Shown here: in pieces, positions 1 through 6,375 of the stretch
How the letters are laid out: the number at the start of each line of letters is the position of its first letter
Position numbering within the stretch: the first letter of the stretch is position 1
NCBI GenBank assembly: GCA_937941555.1
Contig: CALDHJ010000141.1
Coordinates: 1-7,044 of the forward strand
DNA from: an uncultured Granulosicoccaceae bacterium
GTDB taxonomy: Bacteria > Pseudomonadota > Gammaproteobacteria > CALCKW01
Direction: 5' to 3'
DNA: 7,044 nucleotides
Translations under genes and position numbers: made by a program
Notes under the pieces: generated by a model
Told to the model about the DNA's origin: nothing
Databases searched by the model: none
The model's input: the letters and a program-made list of their open reading frames with translations, nothing else

Positions 1-804
1 CCCCACATGACGGTGTTTGACAACATTGCCTCCCCCCTGCGGGTAGCGGGCTTGTCCCGTGATGAGATTCGGCGCCGCGTTGACGAAGCGGCCGACATTC
101 TCAAATTGGGCCCGCTGCTGTCGCGCCGACCGCACGAGCTGTCGGGTGGCCAACAGCAACGCACTGCACTCGCACGGGCCATTGCCAAAGACGCCAAGGC
201 GGTATTGCTCGATGAACCGCTGGCCAACCTCGACTACAAGCTGCGAGAAGAATTGCGCGAGCTGCTGCCTGAACTCTTCGCCGGACGGGGCACGGTGGTG
301 GTCTACGCGACCTCGGAACCGGAAGAGGCGTTGTTGCTCGGTGGCCGCACCGCGCTCATGGAGGACGGCTACGTGCGGCAATTCGGCGTCACCGCCGAGA
401 TCTACCGCGACCCGATCAATCTTGCGGCGGCAGAAATTTTTTCCGACCCGCCAATCAACATCGCGGCGGTCTCAAAGCAGGGAGACACGGTTGCAATGGG
501 CGAGACACGATGGGCGGTTCCCGAACGCTATGGCAGCCTTGCCGACGGGCAGTATCACATCGCCATTCGCCCGCACCATGTGCGGCCAGTCGCCACTGCT
601 GCGGCAACCGTGTCGTTGACCGGTCGTGTGAGTGTCACAGAACTCAGTGGGTCCGAGTCGAGTGCGCACTTTGACCTCGGCGACGACAGCTGGGTGTCGC
701 TTGCGCACGGTGTACACCCCTATTCGGTCGGCGAGGCACACACCTTTTACTTCAACCCGTCTGATTGCCTGTTTTTCGGCGCAGACGGTGGACGGGTCCA
801 GTAG
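1..804 (+). CDS. glpS: Glycerol-type ABC importer ATPase GlpS, 5'-truncated
   Basis: ATP-binding subunit of a carbohydrate/polyol ABC importer, acting at the inner face of the cytoplasmic membrane. The frame is open from base 1. The Met codon at 7 is internal, because PHMTVFDNI matches the post-Q-loop segment of these ATPases (the next gene has DTMTVYDNL). The start, Walker A and Q-loop (roughly 90 residues) are therefore missing. Visible are a canonical signature LSGGQQQR (139-162), Walker B ending in LLDEP (205-219), the D-loop ANLD, and a C-terminal TOBE/OB region with the IRPHH motif. The switch histidine is replaced by Ser: the motif reads YATSEPEEA, with Ser at 313-315, instead of YVTHDQTEA. 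The stop lies 6 nt before glpT. Assignment to GlpS rests on the full gene order glpS-T-P-Q-U with DUF2160, known from the Rhizobium glycerol transporter. Substrate is inferred; a related polyol is possible. Confidence 0.85.
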   Translation, partial: PHMTVFDNIASPLRVAGLSRDEIRRRVDEAADILKLGPLLSRRPHELSGGQQQRTALARAIAKDAKAVLLDEPLANLDYKLREELRELLPELFAGRGTVVVYATSEPEEALLLGGRTALMEDGYVRQFGVTAEIYRDPINLAAAEIFSDPPINIAAVSKQGDTVAMGETRWAVPERYGSLADGQYHIAIRPHHVRPVATAAATVSLTGRVSVTELSGSESSAHFDLGDDSWVSLAHGVHPYSVGEAHTFYFNPSDCLFFGADGGRVQ

Positions 805-810
805 CGCACC

Positions 811-1890
811 ATGGCGAAAATTACCCTCTCCGACTTGCGGCACAGTTACCTCGCTCAACCGCGGGTGCCGGAAGACTATGCGCTGCAGCACCTGAACATC
901 GAATGGGAAGACGGCGGTGCCTACGCGCTGCTCGGCCCTTCCGGGTGCGGCAAGACCACCTTGCTGAACCTGATCTCCGGATTGCGCACCCCGTCAGAGG
1001 GCCGGATTCTCTTTGACGATAAGGACGTCAGCGACCTGCCGCCCGATCAGCGCAACATCGCGCAGGTGTTTCAGTTTCCGGTGATCTACGACACCATGAC
1101 GGTGTATGACAACCTTGCGTTTCCGCTGCGCAATCGCGGTGTCGACCGCGCCACAACTGACCGGCGCGTGCGTGAGATTGCCGACATGCTCGAGGTCGGG
1201 AACCTGCTCAAACGCAAAGCGGCAGGGCTCTCACCCGACAACAAACAGAAGCTCTCGATGGGTCGCGGCCTGGTGCGGGATGACGTCAACGTGGTGATGT
1301 TCGACGAACCGCTGACCGTGATTGACCCACACCTGAAATGGAAGCTGCGCTCGAAGCTCAAGGAGCTGCACCAGCGGATTCGCCACACCATGATTTACGT
1401 CACCCACGACCAGACCGAGGCCCTGACCTTTGCCGATCAGGTGGTGGTGATGGATCTCGGGCAAGTCGTTCAGATCGGCACACCGGTCGAGCTCTTCGAG
1501 CGCCCGGCGCACACCTTTGTCGGGCATTTCATCGGCTCGCCGGGCATGAATGTCTTGCCGTGCGAGGTTGCGAACGGGACGGTGCGGTTGAACGGTGTCC
1601 CGGTGGCGGTGGACGGCACTGTCGATTCGGCACGCACTGGCCGTACCGAGCTTGGCGTTCGGCCTGAATTCGTGTCGCTCGCCGAGAGCGGCATCGAGGC
1701 CACCGTGCGGCGCATCTCGGATGTTGGCCGTCACGCGGTCATAGAGGCGATGGTGGGTGATCACCGCGTTGCTGCCATTCACAACGGTGAAAACCCGAAC
1801 GTGGGTGACACCGTGCACCTGGCGTTTCAGGCCGAACAAACGCGGGTCTACGCCGACGGGTGGCTGGCCATGCAGGAGGGCACAGCGTGA
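811..1890 (+). CDS. glpT: Glycerol-type ABC importer ATPase GlpT
   Basis: Second ATPase (359 aa) of the importer, expected to pair with GlpS beneath the GlpP/GlpQ permease. Walker A is GPSGCGKTT at residues 42-50, the Q-loop Gln is residue 88, Walker B MFDEP ends at residue 167 and the switch His is residue 199 (YVTHDQTEA). A TOBE-type domain fills roughly residues 240-355. The signature is strongly degenerate: LSPDNKQK at 140-147 replaces LSGGQxQR, and the D-loop reads TVID at 169-172 instead of SNLD. From memory this is usual in GlpT of this family, so it is not a sign of decay. ATG at 811 follows the glpS stop by 6 nt with only a weak Shine-Dalgarno, suggesting coupled translation. Its stop TGA overlaps the GTG start of glpP. 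The name denotes the rhizobial ABC subunit, not the E. coli glycerol-3-phosphate antiporter GlpT. Confidence 0.88.
   Translation: MAKITLSDLRHSYLAQPRVPEDYALQHLNIEWEDGGAYALLGPSGCGKTTLLNLISGLRTPSEGRILFDDKDVSDLPPDQRNIAQVFQFPVIYDTMTVYDNLAFPLRNRGVDRATTDRRVREIADMLEVGNLLKRKAAGLSPDNKQKLSMGRGLVRDDVNVVMFDEPLTVIDPHLKWKLRSKLKELHQRIRHTMIYVTHDQTEALTFADQVVVMDLGQVVQIGTPVELFERPAHTFVGHFIGSPGMNVLPCEVANGTVRLNGVPVAVDGTVDSARTGRTELGVRPEFVSLAESGIEATVRRISDVGRHAVIEAMVGDHRVAAIHNGENPNVGDTVHLAFQAEQTRVYADGWLAMQEGTA
1874..1879 (+). promoter_or_regulatory. Shine-Dalgarno for glpP, deciding a GTG start
   Basis: AGGAGG lies 7 nt before GTG 1887-1889. It sits inside the end of glpT and selects this GTG over the in-frame ATG at 1860, which would add nine residues that are not hydrophobic or conserved-looking. 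Confidence 0.8.
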
Positions 1891-2771
1891 AAACGGAAAA
1901 CCAGAAGGCGTGGTTCTTTGTCTTGCCCGTGTTGTTGCTGGTTGCGTTCAACGCACTGATCCCGATGATGACTGTGGTCAATTACTCGGTGCAGGAAACC
2001 TTCGGCAACAACCAGTTCTTCTGGGAGGGCCTGACCTGGTTCGAGCAGATCCTCAACTCAGAGCGCTTCCACAACGCACTCGGGCGACAGTTTCTGTTCA
2101 CCGGGTTGATTCTGATCATCGAGGTGCCGCTCGGGGTCGCGATTGCGTTGTCCATGCCGCGCAAGGGCATTGGCGTGTCGGTATGTCTGGTGCTGATGTC
2201 GTTGCCTATGCTGATTCCCTGGAATGTGGTCGGGGCGATGTGGAACATTTTTGCGCTGCCCGACATCGGGCTGCTCGGGTACACCCTCAATCACGTACTG
2301 GGCATTCCCTATGACATGACCCAGAACCCGTTTGCCGCCTGGGTGACGGTGATCGCCATGGACGTCTGGCACTGGACGTCTCTGGTGGTGTTACTCGCCT
2401 ACGCTGGTCTTGTGTCGATTCCCGATGCCTACTACCAGGCAGCGAAAATCGACGGTGCGTCGAACTGGGCCGTGTTTCGGTATATCCAGCTGCCGAAGAT
2501 GAAGAACGTGCTGACCATTGCGATTCTGTTGCGCTTCATGGACTCGTTCAACATCTACACCGAGCCCTTTGTGCTGACCGGTGGCGGTCCGGGCAACGCG
2601 ACGACCTTTCTCTCGATTGATCTCGTGAAAATAGCACTCGGCCAGTTTGATCTTGGGCCGGCAGCGGCCATGAGCCTGATCTATTTCGCCATCACGCTGC
2701 TGGTGTCCTGGCTCTTCTACACGCTGATGAACCGCGAAAACCTTAACGACTACAAAGAGATCGAGCAGTGA
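1887..2771 (+). CDS. glpP: ABC importer permease GlpP
   Basis: Inner-membrane permease subunit (294 aa) of the MalF/UgpA type in the binding-protein-dependent sugar/polyol importer family. It begins with a short charged N-terminus (KTENQKAW) followed at once by a first membrane helix, then about five more hydrophobic segments. The cytoplasmic EAA loop that docks on the ATPase is clear at about residues 180-200 (YYQAAKIDGAS, then F..IQLP). The segment EPFVLTGGGPGNAT is the conserved periplasmic motif of MalF/UgpA-like permeases. The GTG start at 1887 overlaps the glpT stop (GTGA) and has an ideal Shine-Dalgarno. The TGA stop touches the ATG of glpQ. These overlaps fit stoichiometric, translationally coupled expression. 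Glycerol as substrate is inferred from operon order. Confidence 0.9.
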   Translation: MKTENQKAWFFVLPVLLLVAFNALIPMMTVVNYSVQETFGNNQFFWEGLTWFEQILNSERFHNALGRQFLFTGLILIIEVPLGVAIALSMPRKGIGVSVCLVLMSLPMLIPWNVVGAMWNIFALPDIGLLGYTLNHVLGIPYDMTQNPFAAWVTVIAMDVWHWTSLVVLLAYAGLVSIPDAYYQAAKIDGASNWAVFRYIQLPKMKNVLTIAILLRFMDSFNIYTEPFVLTGGGPGNATTFLSIDLVKIALGQFDLGPAAAMSLIYFAITLLVSWLFYTLMNRENLNDYKEIEQ

Positions 2772-3568
2772 TGCGCAAGCGTTCGATAGTCCCTATCGTC
2801 TACATCCTGTTTCTGATGTTGCCGATCTACTGGTTGGTGGCGATGAGCTTCAAGCCGACCAACGAAATTCTCGCGGGCTTTTCGCTGTTTCCACAGACCT
2901 TCACGCTCGACGCCTACCACACGATCTTCACCGACCCGACCTGGTATTGGGGCTACATCAATTCGATTCTCTACGTGTCGCTCAACACCGTGATCTCGAT
3001 CGCGGTGGCCTTGCCGGCGGCCTATGCCTTTTCGCGTTACCGCTTTCTTGGCGACAAGACGCTGTTCTTCTGGCTGCTGACCAACAAGATGGCGCCGATT
3101 GCCGTGTTTGCCCTGCCGTTTTTTCAGCTCTACTCGGCCGTTGGGCTGTTTGACACCCACCTTGCTGTTGCGCTCGCGCATTGCATTTTCAATATTCCGC
3201 TTGCGGTCTGGATTCTCGAAGGCTTCATGGGCGGCGTGCCAAAAGAACTCGACGAGACAGCCTACGTCGATGGCTATTCCTTTCCGCGCTTTTTCGCCAC
3301 GATCTTTATCCCGACGATCAAGGCGGGTGTTGGCGTCGCCGCTTTTTTCTGTTTCATGTTCTCCTGGGTTGAGCTGTTGCTGGCGAAAACACTCACAGCC
3401 GTCGCCGCCAAGCCGATTGCCGCGACCATGACCAAGACCGCGTCGAGTGCGGGTTACGAATTGGGGCTGCTCGCGGCCGCGGGCACGCTCACCCTCATTC
3501 CGGGCGCTATCGTGATTTATTTTGTACGCAATTACATCGCAAAAGGTTTTGCGATGGGGAGGGTCTGA
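2771..3568 (+). CDS. glpQ: ABC importer permease GlpQ
   Basis: Second permease subunit (265 aa) of the MalG/UgpE type, partner of GlpP in the membrane channel. It has an N-terminal membrane helix after MRKRS, about six hydrophobic segments in all, and an EAA loop at residues 159-180 (PKELDETAYVDGYSFPRFF, followed by IP). The usual EAAxxDGA core is slightly altered to ETAYVDGY. The segment AYAFSRYRF is typical of MalG-type permeases. The ATG at 2771 overlaps the glpP stop by one base (TGATG). A GTG directly before it (2768) is in frame and would add one residue; the Shine-Dalgarno is weak (AGAG near 2757-2760), so the choice is not certain. The name follows the rhizobial transporter and should not be confused with the GlpQ phosphodiesterase. 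Confidence 0.88.
   Translation: MRKRSIVPIVYILFLMLPIYWLVAMSFKPTNEILAGFSLFPQTFTLDAYHTIFTDPTWYWGYINSILYVSLNTVISIAVALPAAYAFSRYRFLGDKTLFFWLLTNKMAPIAVFALPFFQLYSAVGLFDTHLAVALAHCIFNIPLAVWILEGFMGGVPKELDETAYVDGYSFPRFFATIFIPTIKAGVGVAAFFCFMFSWVELLLAKTLTAVAAKPIAATMTKTASSAGYELGLLAAAGTLTLIPGAIVIYFVRNYIAKGFAMGRV
3556..3563 (+). promoter_or_regulatory. Shine-Dalgarno for glpU
   Basis: GGGGAGGG lies 7 nt before GTG 3571, inside the last codons of glpQ. It supports the GTG start over the ATG at 3583. Confidence 0.7.
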
Positions 3569-3570
3569 TC

Positions 3571-3849
3571 GTGCTGAGTTGGATGGCGTGGACCTGGCCG
3601 ACGGCGTTTCTGTTCATCGGCATATTTTGCGCGATGGGCATCATCACGGTGATTGAAATCACGCGACCCGGAACCTCGGAACGCCGTGGCGTGCTGGGCC
3701 TGACCACCACCCGCGGCGACCGACTGTTTCTGTCGCTGCTGGGCTCGACCTACATCTTTCTCGCGTGGCTGGGCTTTTTCGGGATGCCGCTGTGGATTCC
3801 CCTTGGCATTGCGCTGGCTTGGGGCGCTTTCTGCTTTCTCAAAGTCTGA
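3571..3849 (+). CDS. glpU: DUF2160 small membrane protein GlpU
   Basis: Small integral membrane protein (92 aa) with three hydrophobic segments at about residues 8-27, 49-67 and 70-89. A polar loop between the first two (residues 28-48) contains TRPGTSERRG and TTTRGD. Length, layout and position directly after the second permease match the DUF2160 family member of the glpSTPQUV transporter. Its molecular role is not established; an accessory membrane component of the importer is the reasonable inference. It starts at GTG 3571, 2 nt after the glpQ stop, with a strong Shine-Dalgarno. It is the last gene of the operon visible here: the substrate-binding protein gene that commonly follows is absent and a convergent gene lies 127 nt away. 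Confidence 0.85.
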   Translation: MLSWMAWTWPTAFLFIGIFCAMGIITVIEITRPGTSERRGVLGLTTTRGDRLFLSLLGSTYIFLAWLGFFGMPLWIPLGIALAWGAFCFLKV

Positions 3850-3862
3850 GGAACTGCCGTTC

Positions 3863-3893
3863 AGCGCTCGGGCGCTTCAGGCGGTGACCTGAA
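3863..3893. terminator. Two adjacent small hairpins after glpU
   Basis: Perfect arms AGCGC/GCGCT (3863-3867 and 3872-3876, 4-nt loop) and TTCAGG/CCTGAA (3876-3881 and 3888-3893, 6-nt loop) lie 13-44 nt after the glpU stop. They share base 3876, so they may be alternatives. No T-run follows, so intrinsic termination is only a guess. Position between convergent genes is the main support. Confidence 0.3.
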
Positions 3894-3914
3894 AGGCCGA
3901 GCTAGCGACAAGCC

Positions 3915-3935
3915 GGCGCGCGCGCAGTGCGCGCC
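3915..3935. terminator. GC-only hairpin between convergent genes
   Basis: GGCGCGC (3915-3921) pairs with GCGCGCC (3929-3935) around a 7-nt loop; a shifted pairing GCGCGC-AGT-GCGCGC is also possible. It could slow or end transcription from either side, but there is no T-tract on either strand. The rest of 3850-3976 shows nothing else. Confidence 0.3.
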
Positions 3936-3976
3936 CGTCAGGGTGTTGGGAAGAGACAGCCGGTGTCGACGGGCTG

Positions 3977-5101
3977 TTAACGGAGCGGGCGAACGCCGAA
4001 GCCGTTGATGCGGTCGAGCCGTTCGAGGTTGGCAACCGTCGACAGCATGATCCGATCGTGGCTCCAGTCCGCCGGTTTCGACAACACAAGCACGGCCACC
4101 GTCATCAGCGCGGCCAATGCAATCGCTGGCACGGCATTGAGGAACCGCAGCGGGCCGCGTAGCGCCGGTGTCGTGGTGGTCATGGCCATCACGCGTTGGC
4201 GCAGCGCTGTGTTGCCAGCGCGTCGCGCAAAGGTTTCCCGTCCGAAAAACGGCACGCTGGTTGAGAGCGTGTGGCCGCGGCGACCCTTGGCGGCTTTGGT
4301 CGCGTTGGACGCGACGCGCAACAGCAGCAGGCAATATTCCTTTGCGTCGACCCGGTTGTTCTCGATCAGTGCAGCGTCACAACTGTATTCGCGGAAACGG
4401 CGAATGCGGTCACAGAGAAAGAGGAAGGCCGGATTGAGGATGAACAGCGGCGACACCAACGACAGCACGATTTCCCAGTCCACGTCGTGTTGCCGAATGT
4501 GTTGCGCCTCGTGGCCGAGCACGATTGCGGTACTGCGGCGGTCCTTCAGCAGGCTCTCTGGCAGCACGATGGCGTAGCGCAACAGCCCGCGTGTGGAGAA
4601 GGGGATGGTGATGCGGTCGGATGTGATGATGTCCACGCGCCGGGTGCGGCGGATGACGCGGCCGCCGGCAATTAACCGCCGTACGCGCAGCAGGTTGAAG
4701 AGGATATACGCCGTCCGGATCAGCGCAGCGAGGCCGAAGGCGATCAACAGCCCGAAGGAGAGGGTGGAGGTGGCGCCGACGAGGTTCTCGAGAAAACGGT
4801 CCTTTGCGTCGAGGGCATCGGTCAGCTGCAAGGCGGTGACACCGATGTTGCCTTTGAGGTAGTGGGAGACCAACAAGTCGGTGGCGTTGAGTTGGAGCTG
4901 CGATGAGAGGGCGTGGGTCACCGGTGCGAGAACAATCGGCAACGAGGCGGCGATCAGGGCGGCAATGGCGAGGTTGAGTCGCAGGCGGTACGCGTGGCGG
5001 AATCGGGTGTGCCGGATCAGGCGTTCAATCAACCAGGCCGCAACAAAAGACGCCAGCAGGGCGATATTTGCCAGGGCGATGAATTCCAGTGCTCCGTTCA
5101 T
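3977..5101 (-). CDS. M56 (BlaR1/MecR1-type) membrane zinc peptidase without sensor domain
   Basis: Integral-membrane metalloprotease (374 aa) of peptidase family M56. Hydrophobic segments lie at about residues 3-25, 42-62, 108-136, 207-229 and 325-343. The zinc site is intact: HEAQH at 197-201, and a downstream REYSCD motif with E238 as likely third ligand and C241-D242. In BlaR1/MecR1 this domain, once activated, removes the BlaI/MecI repressor. Here the protein ends shortly after the last membrane helix (about 30 residues), so the extracellular penicillin-binding sensor domain of BlaR1 (full length near 580-600 aa) is absent and the activating signal is unknown. ATG 5101 lies 2 nt after the blaI-like stop, with GGGGGA 5 nt upstream, so the pair is one transcript. 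A cell-envelope stress sensor is an inference only; naming it blaR1 would overstate the evidence. Confidence 0.85.
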   Translation of the reverse strand: MNGALEFIALANIALLASFVAAWLIERLIRHTRFRHAYRLRLNLAIAALIAASLPIVLAPVTHALSSQLQLNATDLLVSHYLKGNIGVTALQLTDALDAKDRFLENLVGATSTLSFGLLIAFGLAALIRTAYILFNLLRVRRLIAGGRVIRRTRRVDIITSDRITIPFSTRGLLRYAIVLPESLLKDRRSTAIVLGHEAQHIRQHDVDWEIVLSLVSPLFILNPAFLFLCDRIRRFREYSCDAALIENNRVDAKEYCLLLLRVASNATKAAKGRRGHTLSTSVPFFGRETFARRAGNTALRQRVMAMTTTTPALRGPLRFLNAVPAIALAALMTVAVLVLSKPADWSHDRIMLSTVANLERLDRINGFGVRPLR

Positions 5102-5103
5102 GG

Positions 5104-5493
5104 CTATCCCCCAAATCGCGTATCGATGATCTCTTTGATTTCTCGGATGGCCTCGTCACTCAGTGCGTCGTCTTCGACCAGTCGCGCGACCAGCGCCGTG
5201 GGCGCGCCGTCGAACAACGAGTTGGCCAGGCTGCGCAGTGTCTTGCCCTCGTAGTCGGTCTTGCTCAGCGTTGGTGCATATACGAAGGTGCGTTCGCGTT
5301 TTTCCGCTGACAGGTAACCCTTTTCATTGAGCACCCGAAGCGTCGTTGCCACCGAGGTGTAGGCCCGCTTCTCACCCTGATTGAGTATCTCGAGGACTTC
5401 ACGCACCGTTCCACGGCCAATCTGCCAAAGCACCATCATGTACTCAAGCTCGACCGAAGTCAGGAGTTCGCTTTTTCCCTTGGGTCTGGGCAT
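5104..5493 (-). CDS. BlaI/MecI-family winged-helix repressor
   Basis: Transcriptional repressor (129 aa) of the BlaI/MecI/CopY family, usual length 120-130. The winged helix occupies about residues 12-80: LTSVELEYMMVLW is the characteristic first helix, and KRAYTSVATTLRVLNEKGYL holds the recognition helix, followed by a wing (EKRERTFVYAP). The C-terminal part (about 85-125) is helical and should form the dimer. The ATG at 5493 was chosen because MPRPKG fits the family N-terminus and because in-frame upstream starts (TTG 5550, ATG 5544) overlap the probable -35 box. No good Shine-Dalgarno precedes it. The next gene encodes its probable cognate M56 peptidase. Targets beyond its own promoter are unknown; no beta-lactamase or mecA-like gene is in the window. 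Confidence 0.87.
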   Translation of the reverse strand: MPRPKGKSELLTSVELEYMMVLWQIGRGTVREVLEILNQGEKRAYTSVATTLRVLNEKGYLSAEKRERTFVYAPTLSKTDYEGKTLRSLANSLFDGAPTALVARLVEDDALSDEAIREIKEIIDTRFGG

Positions 5494-5521
5494 CGATACG
5501 CTCAGTTGGTAAATGATAGAA

Positions 5522-5550
5522 ATAGTATTCGCTAAGCGATTCATTAACAA
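5522..5550 (-). promoter_or_regulatory. Promoter of the BlaI/M56 operon with operator-like palindrome
   Basis: On the - strand, TTGTTA (5550-5545, 4/6 to TTGACA) and TACTAT (5527-5522, 4/6 to TATAAT) are separated by exactly 17 nt. Inside the spacer is the palindrome TCGCT-T-AGCGA (5539-5529). A repressor dimer bound there would block RNA polymerase, matching autoregulation known for BlaI-type systems. The motif differs from the staphylococcal TACA/TGTA operator. Expected transcription start is near 5515, giving a leader of about 22 nt. Confidence 0.55.
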
Positions 5551-5568
5551 GTGAATGTCTGGTTATTT

Positions 5569-6240
5569 TCAACCGCGTGGATCAGCTGAATCGACCGCAC
5601 CCAGCAGCGCGTTCATGGCCCCCAGTGCCATCACCGCCGCGGCGCCTTGCACGAGAACGAATCCGGCCACGCCGCCCGGCGCAATACCGGCAAAGGTGTC
5701 GCTGAACGCCCGCGCAACGGTCACGGCGGGGTTGGCAAACGAGGTGGACCAGTAGGCAGCGGTGATATACAGCCCAACCGCCACCGCAACGCGCTCCGGT
5801 GCTCGGTGCACGCAGCCCAGGATGGTTGCGATCAGGCCGAAGGTCGCAACGAACTCACCGAGCCATTGACCGGAGCCGGCGCGCGCGGTGGTCGACCAGG
5901 ACACGGCCGGCAGCTCGAATATCAGGTTGGCGATGATCACGGTGACAACGCCGACAACGCCGCCGACGACCTGAACCACCGTGTACTGAAACGCCTCGGC
6001 GTTCGTCAGTTCGCCGCGCAGCCGAAACACCAGGGGCACCGCCGGGTTGAAGGTCGCGCCAGAGATCGGGCCGAAAACCGTGATCAGGACCACCAGAATC
6101 GCACCGGTCGGCAGCGTGTTGCCAAGCAGGGCTATCGCCGTGTTTCCGCCGGCAAGCCGCTCGGCCATGATCCCCGAACCGACCACGGTGGCGAGCAGAA
6201 AAGCAGTGCCTAGTGCTTCGGCGGTGAGGCGGCGAGTCAT
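5569..6240 (-). CDS. Aquaporin-family (MIP) channel, AqpS-like
   Basis: Membrane channel of the major intrinsic protein family (223 aa, usual size), predicted to pass small neutral solutes across the inner membrane. It has six hydrophobic stretches and both pore motifs: NPA at residues 65-67 (SGATFNPAV) and 170-172 (SFANPAVTVAR). The residue after the second NPA, normally the selectivity-filter Arg of AqpZ (NPARS) and GlpF (NPARD), is Val173; T63 stands where AqpZ/GlpF have His, and P69 replaces the usual Thr. The N-terminal ATVVGSGIMAERLAGGN resembles the AqpS group, whose Sinorhizobium member sits in an arsenic operon and conducts arsenite. ATG 6240 is chosen because AGGA lies 9 nt upstream and TAEALGTAFLL is the usual MIP N-terminus; the frame stays open to GTG 6378 but that part is not MIP-like. 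No arsR or arsC is visible. Glycerol is another possible substrate, given the nearby importer. Confidence 0.85.
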   Translation of the reverse strand: MTRRLTAEALGTAFLLATVVGSGIMAERLAGGNTAIALLGNTLPTGAILVVLITVFGPISGATFNPAVPLVFRLRGELTNAEAFQYTVVQVVGGVVGVVTVIIANLIFELPAVSWSTTARAGSGQWLGEFVATFGLIATILGCVHRAPERVAVAVGLYITAAYWSTSFANPAVTVARAFSDTFAGIAPGGVAGFVLVQGAAAVMALGAMNALLGAVDSADPRG

Positions 6241-6323
6241 CTCGTGCGGTCCTGCGTGTGCCAAGGTGATCAGCATAATCCGATTCACCACCGCGACCGG
6301 GTCGCTCGATTGATCGGTTGGGC

Positions 6324-6339
6324 CCGTGGCGGTCCACGG
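6324..6339. repeat. Inverted repeat in the aquaporin leader
   Basis: CCGTGG and CCACGG form a perfect 6-bp inverted repeat with a 4-nt CGGT loop. A second perfect one, GCGACC-G-GGTCGC, lies at 6293-6305. Both fall between the possible aquaporin promoter and its start codon, where an operator or leader hairpin could sit. In GC-rich DNA such short repeats also arise by chance. Confidence 0.35.
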
Positions 6340-6347
6340 TTGTCGCT

Positions 6348-6375
6348 TTGGTAATTTTGCGAACTGATGTGTCAA
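6348..6375 (-). promoter_or_regulatory. Possible aquaporin promoter
   Basis: A perfect -35 hexamer TTGACA (6375-6370, - strand) is followed after 16 nt by TACCAA (6353-6348), only a 3/6 match to TATAAT. The box lies over the GTG at 6378 that would otherwise be the furthest upstream start, arguing for the start at 6240. The leader would be about 100 nt. The weak -10 could mean an activator is needed or that this is chance. Confidence 0.35.

Noticed and set aside
472..891. 139-codon open frame on the - strand across the glpS/glpT junction
   Set aside because: It is antisense to clear ABC ATPase coding sequence, has no recognisable domain, and high GC keeps shadow frames open.
1860..1886. ATG 1860 as the glpP start
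   Set aside because: AGGAGG 7 nt before GTG 1887 and the stop-start overlap favour GTG; the extra nine residues look like read-through of the glpT end.
1..1890. Calling the two ATPases MalK or UgpC
   Set aside because: Those systems normally use one ATPase as a homodimer; two unlike ATPases plus DUF2160 point to the GlpST type.
4005..4577. 190-codon open frame on the + strand
   Set aside because: Opposite the M56 peptidase gene, Arg/Ser-rich and without motifs; the HEAQH gene on the other strand explains the coding signal.
3977..5493. Naming the pair blaR1-blaI (beta-lactam sensing)
   Set aside because: The peptidase lacks the C-terminal penicillin-binding domain and no beta-lactamase is in view; only family membership is supported.
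5494..5550. TTG 5550 or ATG 5544 as start of the BlaI-type repressor
   Set aside because: These codons lie in or next to the probable -35 box and the added residues are not part of the family's N-terminus.
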